A DNA stretch of 64,000 bases from Gluconobacter vitians (GTDB lineage Bacteria > Pseudomonadota > Alphaproteobacteria > Acetobacterales > Acetobacteraceae). The translations under genes were made by a program, and so were the position numbers. The notes under the pieces were generated by a model that was given only the letters and a program-made list of their open reading frames with translations, searched no databases and had not been told where the DNA came from. Positions 1 through 8,800 of this stretch are shown piece by piece. Each line of letters begins with the position of its first letter. Position 1 is the first letter of the stretch. The stretch is from positions 24,470-88,469 of the forward strand of contig NZ_JABCQG010000014.1 of the NCBI RefSeq assembly GCF_015244565.1, read 5' to 3'.

Positions 1-56
1 CGCCGTGGATGGTGGCACCTCAGCCTCCAACGGTCAGCCCCCAATGTCCTGACATG

Positions 57-92
57 AAAAACCCCGCTGAAGCAGAACTTCAGCGGGGTTTT
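57..92 (-). terminator. rho-independent terminator of rpoH
   Basis: A near-perfect GC-rich stem (57-72 pairing with 78-92, five-base loop) is flanked by an A-run on the left and a T-run on the right. Read on the minus strand it ends in a T tract about 20-50 nt after the rpoH stop, so it is the expected rpoH terminator. The A/T symmetry would let it work in both directions. Nothing recognisable lies in bases 1-56. Confidence 0.85.
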
Positions 93-108
93 CTGAAATG
101 GTGTTAGC

Positions 109-1002
109 TCAGGCCTGAAGACCGTTTTCGCGGCGGCGGTGTTCCACTTCAGCGGCCATGGCCTTCTGAAGCTTCTCCATCGCGCGGGCCTCGATCTGGC
201 GGATACGCTCACGCGAAACATGATAGTGATGGGAAAGCTCTTCCAGCGTGGAAGGCTCTTCCTTCAGGCGACGCTCGCTCAGGATGTGACGCTCACGCTC
301 GTTCAGCGTCATCAGGGCCTGATCAAGAAGCGCCTTGCGGCCTGTGAACTCTTCGGATGCAGCGTAGTTCTGTTCCTGGTTCTCGTGGTCGTCCACGAGC
401 CAGTCCTGCCACTCGCCTTCACCGTCAATGCGTAGCGGTGCATTGAGGCTGTGGTCGGGCGCGGCCAGACGCTGGTTCATCGAGACCACGTCCTGCTCCG
501 GCACGCCGAGCGTCGTGGCGATGGAATTGACCTGCTCGGGCTTCAGATCGCCGTCATCAATGGCCTGCATCTGACCCTTGAGGCGACGCAGGTTGAAGAA
601 CAGCTTCTTCTGCGCGGCGGTCGTGCCCATTTTCACCAGCGACCAGCTGTGCAGGATGTATTCCTGCATGGCAGCGCGGATCCACCACATGGCGTAGGTG
701 GCGAGACGGAAGCCACGCTCCGGATCAAACCGGCGCACGGCCTGCATCATGCCGATATTGCCTTCACTGATGAGTTCGTTCACCGGCAGGCCATAGCCAC
801 GGTAGCCCATGGCGATCTTGGCTACGAGACGCAGATGGGAGGTGACGAGGCGGTGTGCCGCGCTCGTATCTTCGTCCTTGCGCCAGCGCCGGGAGAGATC
901 AAGCTCTTCCTGCGGCGTCAGCAGCGGGAACTTGCGGATTTCCTGAAGGTAGCGGGTGAGATTGTTCTCGGGACCCACTGAAATGACGGCTGGGGATGCC
1001 AT
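109..1002 (-). CDS. rpoH: RNA polymerase heat-shock sigma factor RpoH (sigma-32)
   Basis: A 297-residue sigma-70-family factor directing transcription of heat-shock genes (chaperones, proteases). Region 2 is clear at about residues 50-120 (WWIRAAMQEYIL promoter-melting segment). The RpoH box QKKLFFNLR sits at 131-139 and separates RpoH from RpoD. Region 4 with its helix-turn-helix (SRERIRQIEARAM) is near the C-terminus. Length is normal for alphaproteobacterial RpoH. The ATG is preceded by an AAAGGAGT ribosome site with about 8 nt spacing. A consensus-like sigma-70 promoter lies about 200 nt upstream. The downstream hairpin at 57-92 ends the transcript. The upstream gene on the same strand is rluD. 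Confidence 0.96.
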   Translation of the reverse strand: MASPAVISVGPENNLTRYLQEIRKFPLLTPQEELDLSRRWRKDEDTSAAHRLVTSHLRLVAKIAMGYRGYGLPVNELISEGNIGMMQAVRRFDPERGFRLATYAMWWIRAAMQEYILHSWSLVKMGTTAAQKKLFFNLRRLKGQMQAIDDGDLKPEQVNSIATTLGVPEQDVVSMNQRLAAPDHSLNAPLRIDGEGEWQDWLVDDHENQEQNYAASEEFTGRKALLDQALMTLNERERHILSERRLKEEPSTLEELSHHYHVSRERIRQIEARAMEKLQKAMAAEVEHRRRENGLQA

Positions 1003-1203
1003 GATCTTCGACTCCTTTCGCCCGGGGCTTAACCCGCATCCGGATGAGATGGAGACTCATACGGACCGGCGACGGGATAGTTCCGTCTGACCCAGGTGAC
1101 GCATTGGGAAGGACTTTCACGTCCCCGACCGTCAGCCCCCGGACTGGGCGACCTCTGGTGGTACGATCCATTCCGGCGGCGCGTCAGCTCGTCGGATGAG
1201 CTC

Positions 1204-1232
1204 TTTATGACAGGCTCAGCCAAAAAAGTCAA
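1204..1232 (-). promoter_or_regulatory. probable sigma-70 promoter of rpoH
   Basis: On the minus strand, TTGACT (1227-1232) and CATAAA (1204-1209) are separated by exactly 17 nt. It sits between the rluD stop and rpoH, giving an rpoH leader of roughly 195 nt. The match is by eye; no transcript data are available. Confidence 0.55.
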
Positions 1233-1246
1233 TGGCCTTTGAAGGT

Positions 1247-2215
1247 TTAGCCGATCAGTCGCTTTTTCAAGGTCTGGAAGTCTTCGGGAGGCGCAGTTTC
1301 GAAAGAAAGCTGCTTTTTTGTCCGTGGATGGATGAATCCGAGTCGGGTCGCATGGAGCGCCTGACGGGGGAAATCAAGGGCCGCTTCCTTCGCATCCTGC
1401 GACAGGCCGCGCGCCGCTGCGGGAATCCGGCGCAGATAGACCGGGTCCCCAATCAGGGGGTGGCCTGCGTTTGAAAGGTGAACACGGATCTGATGGGTCC
1501 GTCCAGTGGCCAGACGGCATTCGATCAGGGAGACGGCGGCTTGAAAGGGCTCGATCAGTTTGAAACGTGTCAGCGCAACCTTGCCCCCACTGCCCACCAC
1601 CGCCATGCGTTTGCGGTCTCGCTTGTCGCGGCCGATATTGCCGTCGAACTCGCCTTCTGAAGGCAGAAGCCCCCAGGCAAGCGCCAGATAGGCGCGGTCG
1701 ATGTCGCGGGCGGCAAAGGCGTCTGACAGCGCGTTATGGACCATCGCCGTCTTGGCCACGACCATCAGCCCAGACGTGTCCTTGTCCAGACGATGCACGA
1801 TTCCCGGCCGCTTCTCGCCGCCAATGCCCTCGAATCCTTCTCCGCAATAGCCCAGCAGCGCATTGACCAGTGTGCCGGTCTCGTTCCCCGGCGCAGGGTG
1901 GGTGACAAGTCCGGCCTGCTTGTCGAGCACGATCAGATCGTCGTCCTCGTACAGGATATTGAGCGGGATCTGCTCGGCGACCGGCCGGGCAGGGGTGGGA
2001 GCCGGGAATGTCAGCACCATTTCCATGCCATCGCGCAGCGTTTCCGCAGGCTCGCAGACCGTCTTTCCATTGACGGAAAGATTGCCGCTTTCAATCAGGG
2101 CCTTGACCCGGGAGCGGGAAACCGTGCCGATGGCGTCCGCCAGCGCCCGGTCGGCCCTTTGACCAGCCGTGGACGCATCGACAACAAGACGGAATGGGGA
2201 AACAGGATCAGACAT
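1247..2215 (-). CDS. rluD: ribosomal large-subunit pseudouridine synthase, RluD type
   Basis: A 322-residue RluA-family enzyme that isomerises uridines to pseudouridine in 23S rRNA (helix 69 for RluD). An S4-like RNA-binding segment is at about 15-70 (RADRALADAIG, SRSRVKALIESG). The catalytic motif HRLDKDTSGL is near 141-150, with the nucleophilic Asp at 144. The RTHQIRVHL motif characteristic of the family lies further on. I chose the ATG at 2215 (MSDPVSPF); the frame stays open to 2308, but that extension would be antisense to the membrane segment of the divergent gene. No strong ribosome site precedes either start. Its ATG overlaps the divergent gene's ATG on the opposite strand. Confidence 0.9.
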   Translation of the reverse strand: MSDPVSPFRLVVDASTAGQRADRALADAIGTVSRSRVKALIESGNLSVNGKTVCEPAETLRDGMEMVLTFPAPTPARPVAEQIPLNILYEDDDLIVLDKQAGLVTHPAPGNETGTLVNALLGYCGEGFEGIGGEKRPGIVHRLDKDTSGLMVVAKTAMVHNALSDAFAARDIDRAYLALAWGLLPSEGEFDGNIGRDKRDRKRMAVVGSGGKVALTRFKLIEPFQAAVSLIECRLATGRTHQIRVHLSNAGHPLIGDPVYLRRIPAAARGLSQDAKEAALDFPRQALHATRLGFIHPRTKKQLSFETAPPEDFQTLKKRLIG

Positions 2216-2597
2216 GACACAGGGTGTAGCCGAGGAAATGGCGAACAGCGAGTCGCAGACGCCAAAAGCGCTTCTGGCCGCCGTAATTTTGATGGGCGTG
2301 CTGATCATCGCGGCCGTCTTCGGACTGATCGGCGTGATTGCCTACCGTTTTCTGCATCCCCGTCCAAGCGTCACGGCGACCGTACCGCTGGCTGATGGCG
2401 GCTTTTCGCGTCTGGCGCTGCCGCTTGGCGCGGGCGAGCACATCACGGCAGTCACATCCCGTCCGGATGGTCTGATGGCGGTGACGCTGAGTGGTGCGGG
2501 AAGTGACCGCGTCCTGCTGTGGAATCCGGAAGCCGGAAAGATCGCCGCCGAGCTCGATTTCGGAACGCCCGCGCCGTCTGCGTCCCCGTCTCCCTGA
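2214..2597 (+). CDS. small single-pass membrane protein (DUF6476-like)
   Basis: A 127-residue protein: short polar N-terminus, one strong transmembrane helix (about residues 20-45), then a soluble C-terminal part with PDGLMAVTLSG and DRVLLWNPE segments ending in a Pro/Ser tail. The pattern recalls the alphaproteobacterial DUF6476 family, of unknown function; this assignment is from memory. ATG 2214 has AGGA 6-7 nt upstream. A longer in-frame start at 2169 would run into rluD. It is divergent from rluD, and the two start codons overlap within the four bases CATG. Confidence 0.65.
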   Translation: MTQGVAEEMANSESQTPKALLAAVILMGVLIIAAVFGLIGVIAYRFLHPRPSVTATVPLADGGFSRLALPLGAGEHITAVTSRPDGLMAVTLSGAGSDRVLLWNPEAGKIAAELDFGTPAPSASPSP

Positions 2598-2652
2598 ACC
2601 GTGAGCCCTGCTGCCGCGTTAAGGCAGAAGGATTTATAAAGGATCAGGGATT

Positions 2653-3129
2653 ATGGGACGTCTGATTGATGCGGTCGTGGCGGCCGGTACGGTATTCGGG
2701 GTTCAATACGCAGCCAGGGAAATCAGCCCGGCTGATGATAAAGCGACCCGCCGCTGGTACGAGCATCTGAACAAGCCGCATTTCAATCCGCCTGGTCCGG
2801 CCTATGCCGTAATCTGGACTGTGCTCGACGGGCTGCTGGCCTGGTCGGGCTACCGGTTGCTGCGGGCCGAGAAATCCTGTTGCCGAACAGCGGCGCTTGT
2901 TTTGTGGGCACTGTGTGTTGCGGGCGTAGCGGGCTTCCCGTTCTTCGTGTTCCGCAAGCGCCAGCTTGGGACCGGTCTTGCGATCTGCATTGGCCTGATC
3001 ATGACGTCCGGTGCCTCGATCTGCACGGCACACAAGGTGGACTGCAAGGCGGCCTCAATGCAGGTGCCGTTCTTCGTCTGGCTGATCTTTGCAACCTGCA
3101 TCCATGAACAGATCTGGCGCAGGAACTGA
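2653..3129 (+). CDS. TspO/MBR-family membrane protein
   Basis: A 158-residue protein with about five hydrophobic segments, the usual size and topology of TspO. The signature WYEHLNKPHFNPPG is at about 36-49, followed by AYAVIWTVLDGLLAWSGYRL. The C-terminal FVWLIFATCIHEQIWRRN matches the family's last helix. TspO proteins bind porphyrins and cholesterol-like ligands in the outer or cytoplasmic membrane and are linked to tetrapyrrole and stress responses. It is more Cys-rich than usual and its middle is divergent, so ligand binding is uncertain. It is on the same strand as the preceding small membrane protein, with a 55-bp gap. Confidence 0.8.
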   Translation: MGRLIDAVVAAGTVFGVQYAAREISPADDKATRRWYEHLNKPHFNPPGPAYAVIWTVLDGLLAWSGYRLLRAEKSCCRTAALVLWALCVAGVAGFPFFVFRKRQLGTGLAICIGLIMTSGASICTAHKVDCKAASMQVPFFVWLIFATCIHEQIWRRN

Positions 3130-3137
3130 AACCTGTC

Positions 3138-3437
3138 TCAGGGCCCGCTGAGTATAGCCGCCAGTAGCCCGGGGAACCGCTCGTCGAGTTCCTCGCGGCG
3201 CAGGGAATTGCGGTGCCGGACGCCTTCGATCCGCGTCCGTAGGATCCCGCTCTCCCGAAGAACCTGAAAATGATGCGACATGCTGGATTTGGGCCGTGTC
3301 CCGATCAGCGTGGCGCAGTTTGCCTCCCCGACACGCTCCAGATGCCGCACGATGTCCAGCCGAGCGGGATCGGCGAGGGCCCGCAATACCACGGTCAGTT
3401 CAAACGTCTCGGGGGTGGGATGGTCATAGGCAGCCAT
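3138..3437 (-). CDS. ArsR-family winged-helix transcriptional regulator
   Basis: A 99-residue single-domain regulator. The ArsR fold is evident: RALADPARLDIVRHL (helices 1-2) and SSMSHHFQVLRESGILR (recognition helix and wing start). The N-terminus lacks an obvious metal-binding Cys pair, so it may sense a redox signal or small molecule. The ATG has an AAAGGG-type ribosome site. It is transcribed away from the ene-reductase at 3532 with a 94-bp shared region carrying a dyad, so it probably represses that gene and itself. Confidence 0.88.
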   Translation of the reverse strand: MAAYDHPTPETFELTVVLRALADPARLDIVRHLERVGEANCATLIGTRPKSSMSHHFQVLRESGILRTRIEGVRHRNSLRREELDERFPGLLAAILSGP

Positions 3438-3463
3438 GGCGTTCTTATCCCTTTCCTGAGGTT

Positions 3464-3504
3464 TTATCGCAACAGTTGCTTTGTTCGGGTGTTATCGAAC
3501 AACA
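3464..3504. promoter_or_regulatory. candidate ArsR operator in the divergent arsR/ene-reductase region
   Basis: TTGTTCG (3481-3487) and CGAACAA (3496-3502) form a perfect 7-bp inverted repeat. The words TTATCGCAACA (3464-3474) and TTATCGAACAACA (3492-3504) give an overlapping imperfect direct repeat 28 bp apart. Position between divergent starts fits an operator. Binding is inferred. Confidence 0.45.
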
Positions 3505-3531
3505 GGATGACCTGGTTGCAGGAGACAGATA

Positions 3532-4617
3532 ATGCCAACGCTTTTTGATCCCATTGATTTCGGTCCCATTCATGCAAAGAACCGTATCGTGATGTCGCCG
3601 CTGACACGCGGACGGGCCACGAAAGAGGCGGTTCCGACCCCGCTCATGGCGGAATATTATGGCCAGCGTGCCAGCGCCGGGCTGATCATCACCGAGGCTA
3701 CGGGCATTTCCCGCGAAGGTCTGGGCTGGCCGTTCGCTCCAGGAATCTGGACAGATGAGCAGGTCGAGGCCTGGAAGCCTGTTGTGGAGGCGGTCCATGC
3801 AAAGGGCGGCAAGATCGTCTGTCAGCTCTGGCATATGGGGCGTATGGTCCATTCATCCGTGACTGGAACACAGCCGGTTTCGTCCTCTGCGACCACGGCT
3901 CCCGGCGAGGTTCATACCTATGAAGGCAAAAAGCCTTTCGAACAGGCCCGCGCCATCGATGCGGCAGATATCAGCCGTATTCTGGGTGACTACGAGAATG
4001 CTGCCCGCAACGCGATCCGCGCCGGTTTCGACGGCGTGCAGATCCACGCCGCCAATGGCTATCTGATCGATGAGTTCCTGAAGGACGGTACGAACAAGCG
4101 CACTGACGAATATGGTGGCAGCCCCGAAAACCGCACACGCTTCCTGCGTCAGGTAGTGGAACGTGTCATTGCTGCTGTTGGTGCTGAACGGACCGGTGTG
4201 CGCATGTCTCCCAATGGTGACACGCAGGGCTGTATCGACAGCGCGCCGGAAACGGTCTTCGTTCCGGCTGCAAAGCTGCTTCAGGATCTGGGTGTTGCCT
4301 GGCTCGAACTGCGCGAACCCGGACCTAACGGAACGTTCGGAAAGACGGACCAGCCGAAACTGTCACCGCAGATCCGCAAGGTGTTCCTGCGCCCGCTGGT
4401 GCTCAATCAGGACTACACGTTTGAGGAAGCACAGGTCGCGCTGGCAGAAGGGAAGGCCGATGCAATCGCCTTCGGTCGGAAATTCATTTCCAACCCGGAC
4501 CTGCCGGAGCGCTTCGCCAAGGGGATTGCGCTTCAGCCCGACAATATCAAGACCTGGTACAGTCAGGGACCAGAAGGATACACGGATTATCCGTTCGCCA
4601 CGTCCAGCTCTGACTGA
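3532..4617 (+). CDS. old yellow enzyme family ene-reductase (NemA type)
   Basis: A 361-residue FMN enzyme reducing activated C=C bonds (enones, maleimides, nitro compounds) with NAD(P)H in the cytoplasm. The TIM-barrel signatures are clear: KNRIVMSPLTRGRA near the N-terminus, substrate-binding H172/N175 with proton donor Y177 (IHAANGYLID), FLKDGTNKRTDEYGGS and the FMN-phosphate region GRKFISNPDLPERF. Length and motifs match N-ethylmaleimide reductase and known Gluconobacter ene-reductases. The ATG has AGGAG 7 nt upstream. It is divergent from an ArsR gene, consistent with induction by electrophiles (inference). A strong hairpin follows at 4625-4655. Confidence 0.94.
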   Translation: MPTLFDPIDFGPIHAKNRIVMSPLTRGRATKEAVPTPLMAEYYGQRASAGLIITEATGISREGLGWPFAPGIWTDEQVEAWKPVVEAVHAKGGKIVCQLWHMGRMVHSSVTGTQPVSSSATTAPGEVHTYEGKKPFEQARAIDAADISRILGDYENAARNAIRAGFDGVQIHAANGYLIDEFLKDGTNKRTDEYGGSPENRTRFLRQVVERVIAAVGAERTGVRMSPNGDTQGCIDSAPETVFVPAAKLLQDLGVAWLELREPGPNGTFGKTDQPKLSPQIRKVFLRPLVLNQDYTFEEAQVALAEGKADAIAFGRKFISNPDLPERFAKGIALQPDNIKTWYSQGPEGYTDYPFATSSSD

Positions 4618-4624
4618 GGCAGGT

Positions 4625-4655
4625 GCTTCCGGGAGCAGACATTGCTCCCGGAAGC
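4625..4655. terminator. bidirectional hairpin between convergent genes
   Basis: A perfect 12-bp GC-rich stem (4625-4636 with 4644-4655, 7-nt loop) lies between the stops of the ene-reductase and the rRNA methyltransferase. It has no clear T-run, so it may act as a stabiliser or weak terminator for both. Confidence 0.6.
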
Positions 4656-4662
4656 TGCCCGT

Positions 4663-5511
4663 TCAGACCGGGCGAACCAGTTCGTAGAGTGCCACGGCCG
4701 CGGCATTGGAGACGTTCAGGCTCTCCATGTCGCCGGGCATGTAAACGCTGGCGATCTCGTCACAAGTTTCACGCGTCAGACGACGCAGCCCCGCCCCTTC
4801 GGCCCCGAGCACAAGCGCCACGCGGCGTCCGGCAAAGCTCTTGCCATCCAGTCGTGTGCCCCCGGCATCCAGTCCCACAACCCAGAAATTCTCGGCCTGA
4901 AGCGCCTGCAGAGCACGCGAGAGATTGACTTCACGCAGGATGGGCACAACGTCCAGCGCGCCCGAAGCGGCCTTTGCCATCGCACCACTTTCCTGCGGCG
5001 CATTGCGATCCTGCACGAGAAGGGCAGCGGCTCCGAAGGCTGCGGCAGATCGCAGGATCGCACCGATATTGCGTGGATCCGTGACCTGATCGAGCACCAG
5101 AACCGGACCGGTCCGTTCGACGATGTCCGGGATGGCCAATGTTTCCAGAGGCTCGACCCGCAGGCAGACGCCCTGATGCACGGCATCGCGCTCACACAGG
5201 CGGTCCAGCCGCTCACGGTCCACGATCTGCGGTTTACGGGACGCATTCTCAAAAGAAGCTGCGGCTTCGCGCGTGGCCAGGAAATCGTGAATCACACGCT
5301 CAGGATTGGCCAGAGCCGCCTGTACGGCATGGTGACCGTAAATCCAGTAGCCGGGGCCGGAGCTTGCGGCGCTGTCACGACCGGAACGGCCGCCCCGTTC
5401 TCTGGTGCGGCCTCCAGACGTATGGGTGCCGTGATCGGCATTGCCGGTGGAAGGGGAGGAACGATCCGTGGAACGGTCGGGAGCGGAACGGGAGGGAGAT
5501 CTTCTGGCCAT
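4663..5511 (-). CDS. rlmB: SpoU-family 23S rRNA 2'-O-methyltransferase (RlmB/TrmH type)
   Basis: About 282 residues. A basic, low-complexity N-terminus (~50 residues) is followed by a substrate-binding domain (YWIYGHHAVQAALANP) and a SPOUT catalytic domain. All three SPOUT motifs are present: TDPRNIGAILRSAAAFGA (motif 1), LVLGAEGAGLRRL (motif 2) and MESLNVSNAAAVALYE (motif 3), which form the knotted AdoMet site. RlmB 2'-O-methylates a guanosine in domain V of 23S rRNA; the exact target here is inferred. The start is uncertain: ATG 5511 or an in-frame TTG at 5532, neither with a good ribosome site. It diverges from tRNA-Tyr. Confidence 0.88.
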   Translation of the reverse strand: MARRSPSRSAPDRSTDRSSPSTGNADHGTHTSGGRTRERGGRSGRDSAASSGPGYWIYGHHAVQAALANPERVIHDFLATREAAASFENASRKPQIVDRERLDRLCERDAVHQGVCLRVEPLETLAIPDIVERTGPVLVLDQVTDPRNIGAILRSAAAFGAAALLVQDRNAPQESGAMAKAASGALDVVPILREVNLSRALQALQAENFWVVGLDAGGTRLDGKSFAGRRVALVLGAEGAGLRRLTRETCDEIASVYMPGDMESLNVSNAAAVALYELVRPV

Positions 5512-5539
5512 AAAAAAGCATATAATCGACAACAGGCGA

Positions 5540-5568
5540 TTGACATAGCCGTCAATCCGCCATATCCC
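5540..5568 (+). promoter_or_regulatory. probable promoter of tRNA-Tyr
   Basis: A perfect TTGACA (5540-5545) is followed 17 nt later by a weak -10 element TATCCC (5563-5568), 12 nt before the tRNA. It overlaps the 5' end of the divergent rlmB. Confidence 0.5.
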
Positions 5569-5580
5569 AACCGCCGACCC

Positions 5581-5666
5581 GGAGAGGTGCCCGAGTGGCT
5601 AAAGGGGGCGGACTGTAAATCCGCTGGCGTACGCCTACGTTGGTTCGAATCCAACTCTCTCCACCA
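5581..5666 (+). tRNA. tRNA-Tyr (GTA anticodon)
   Basis: An 86-nt class II tRNA. Acceptor strands GGAGAGG and TCTCTCC pair, with discriminator A and an encoded CCA at 5664-5666. The anticodon loop CTGTAAA gives GTA. A long variable arm and the T-arm GTTGGTTCGAATCCAAC are visible. Confidence 0.96.
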
Positions 5667-5778
5667 GGTCCCTTTTTCCTATATTTTATGAATGACTCAG
5701 AATAGCGGAACGCAGCTTCCCTGTGTGGGATAGGCGCGTCTGCTGTGTCTGCTAGGACCGGTGGCTGGTGCGGTAGTT

Positions 5779-5805
5779 GATCCGGACAGGTCTCCTGTCC
5801 GGATC
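5779..5805. terminator. hairpin at the 3' end of the large nuclease/glycosyltransferase gene
   Basis: A perfect 12-bp inverted repeat with a 3-nt loop (5779-5790, 5794-5805) lies 10 nt past the stop of the gene ending at 5815. There is no strong T-run. Confidence 0.55.
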
Positions 5806-5814
5806 ATTTCAGGT

Positions 5815-8800
5815 TCAGATGGCGGTCTGCAGGGCTGACCTGTCGGTCAGGGCCTGTTCGAGCGCCGTGGTTACGGCCTCGGTGGAGAAGGTCTTGCCGG
5901 CATACACCTGACCAGTTTTGACCAGTCCGGACAGGTCAGCAGCGTTGTGCAGGGTTACGATCCGGTCAGCCAGATCAGCGGCTTCTGCCTGAACGAGTTC
6001 CTGAAGCTCACTGGTCAGCGCAAGGCCCTCGGCTGCGACTGGCGTCATGACGCAGGGCAGGCCGGAGGCGAGGCTTTCGATGACCTTGCCCTTGATGCCT
6101 GCGCCGAAGCGCAGAGGCGCGACACTCAGGCGATGGGCTGCGAGCACGGCACCCAGATCCTGGACATGTCCGAGAACCTGGATGCGGTCATCGGCGAGGG
6201 CCTGGATGCTCTCGGGCATGTCCGCGCCGACCAGGGTGCAGCCGATGGTCGGATCGGCTGCCCACACCGCGGGCATGATCTTCTCCACCAGCCAGCGCGC
6301 GGCATCGGCATTCGGCGCGTGAGCGTAATTGCCGACGAATACCACGCCGCTGCGATCGACAGACGGACCTGTCTGGGCGGGAATGGCCCAGGGGACCACA
6401 TGCACGCTGGCCTGTGGCAGATTCCTGCGAAGCTGTTCGGCTTCAGCTTCGGAATGCGTCAGGACGGCATCGGCCTGAAGAGCGGCCCTGTATTCCGCAA
6501 CACGCATCTGGTTGGCCTGTGCCATCAGTTCCGGCCGGTCCTGCACCGCGGCCTGACGGGCCAGGCGCAGGAAGTGCAGGTCCGCCACGCTATAGAGCAC
6601 GCGGGCCTTGCGCTGGTTGCGACGGACCAGTGCCATATAGCGCGTCGCGATGTCCTCGCGATGCAGATATACAACGTCAAAACTGTTGGCCTGACGCCGC
6701 AGCACGTCTTCGACAGACGCGAAGAACGGCTGACCAAGGACGTTCACATCCGGCAGCGAGTCCAGTGCAGAGACCCGGTCCATCTGGTCGGCAGCAACGA
6801 AGCTGACCTCGTAGCCGAGGGCTTCGAGCGCCGCCATGTGGGACAGGACAGCCTGCGATCCAGCATCGCGTTTTGCCATCGGATACTGGCCGTCAATGAC
6901 CAGAGCGCGGCGACGCTGGATGGACGCCGGTGTGGCCATGCCACGGCGACGGCGTGCGGTTCCGACGGCAGCCTGGGTAGTGCCGCTTGTTGCTTCCGCA
7001 TGGATCTGACGGAGTTTTTCCACCTGTGCGAGCAGGAAAGACAGGACCTGATCGCCCGTCTGATCTTCTGCTGCGGCGGCCACGGCACGCGCGATGCTGC
7101 GGGTCATGTCGGCGTCGAAAGCATCTGCCGCTTCGAGAACCTGCGGCTCGCCCAGAAGCGCGCCGTCAGAGCTGCGACGGATTTCCAGAACATGGCGTGT
7201 CATCGGAGACAGGCCGCCGGGTAGCAGGACGTCGAAGCCGCACAGCATCGGCCGTCCGGTACGCGCAACATCCGGCCGGCGACCATTGGCGACCACGGTG
7301 GCGAGGGGGACGCCATTATCAACAATCTGGAGGGTTACTGCCTCATCAGGCATGGTCGGAGTGCAGACCCATCCCGTGATCCGGTTGCGGGTGACGCTAT
7401 CGACACAGCCATCCATCGGGACAACGGGAGTAGACGCCATGATGGCCTGACGCGGCTTCTCTTCGGCCTGATCCATCATCCACGGCACATGGCCGAGGGC
7501 TGCGTGATCATCGGTCCGGCGGACTTCCAGAACATGGCGCTCCAGCGGAGAAAGACCGCCTGGAATGTCAAAACGGAACCCGCAGTCGCCGCCAAGATCA
7601 GCCCGGGACTGGTTGGCCAAGACTTCACCCAGCACCACGCCGTTATCGACGATCTGCAGGCGTACGGGCCGGTCGCTGCCCGGCACGCGGGCCCAGCCTC
7701 TGACATAGCTGTGGGTTGCGGCGTCCAGATAGCCTTCGAGCGGCGTAAATGTTGCGGTTTTCCGGCGGGCCGGGTTCAGGCGGCTGCGAATGGCTTCAAG
7801 CTGTGCTCCTTCCTCGACGCGCGGGGCGCAGTAGAGGGCTGCAACCGGGGTGGCATCCGGATAAAGGACGTCATATTCGCCGGCATTGTGGAACATGCCG
7901 CGGGAATGATCGTCCACGAAGGTTTCGGACTGCGTGCCATTAGCGATGATGATGTCGTGCTGTTCCAGTTCGATATGGAAATAGGCCACTTCATCCATGC
8001 GCTCGGCCTGCAGGATGGTGCTGCCATTCACCAGCAGAACGGCCGGAACCAGAACGCCTTCCAGATACATGGCATGCAGCGGCGAGACCGACAGATCCTG
8101 ATGCGGCAGGCCGTCTCCGAGCGATCCGCGACGGAACACGACCGGCAGGATATCGCGGTTGCCGTTGGCGAAGGTGCCGGAATAGCTGCGACGGCCAATC
8201 CAGCGGATCGGGCGCAGGCCATTTGTGCCCGTCTGGACCAGATCGCCGATCTGAAGGCTCTCAACGGGTACTTCACCGCGATCTGTCAGGATCAGCGTGC
8301 CGCGGCAATAGCAGGGTGTACCTTCCGCGAGCAGCATCGTGCCGCCACTGCTGTCGGAGGCGAGGCTGAAGAAATCGGCGTCATAGGCGCCATCGAGGCC
8401 GATCGTATAGGTGCTGGTCCCGTTGGTGATCTGAAGGGTCGACGGATCCGTCAGGGTCGTGGTGGCATTGCTGGACCAGGCGAGTTCCGGCAGGTCGATT
8501 TTGGCGCCACTGGCAAGTGCGATGTTGTTGGCGGTGCTGCCGGAATACAGCGCCAGACGGCTGCCATTGCCGACCGAGATGTTCGAGGCTGTGCTGCCGC
8601 TATGGACCGCGGCCGTCTTGCCGGACGCCAGGGCGATGTCAGACAGGGCGGCGCCGTTCGTGGCGTTGTAATCCGTCATTGCGAGCAAGGTGACGGACGG
8701 ATCGTGATCGGACTCGCCGGTCAGGGAGCCCGTGTTGACGTGGATCGTCTCGAACTTGCCCGCATTGGCGAAATCTGCGCTGCCGATCGTATGATCCAGC

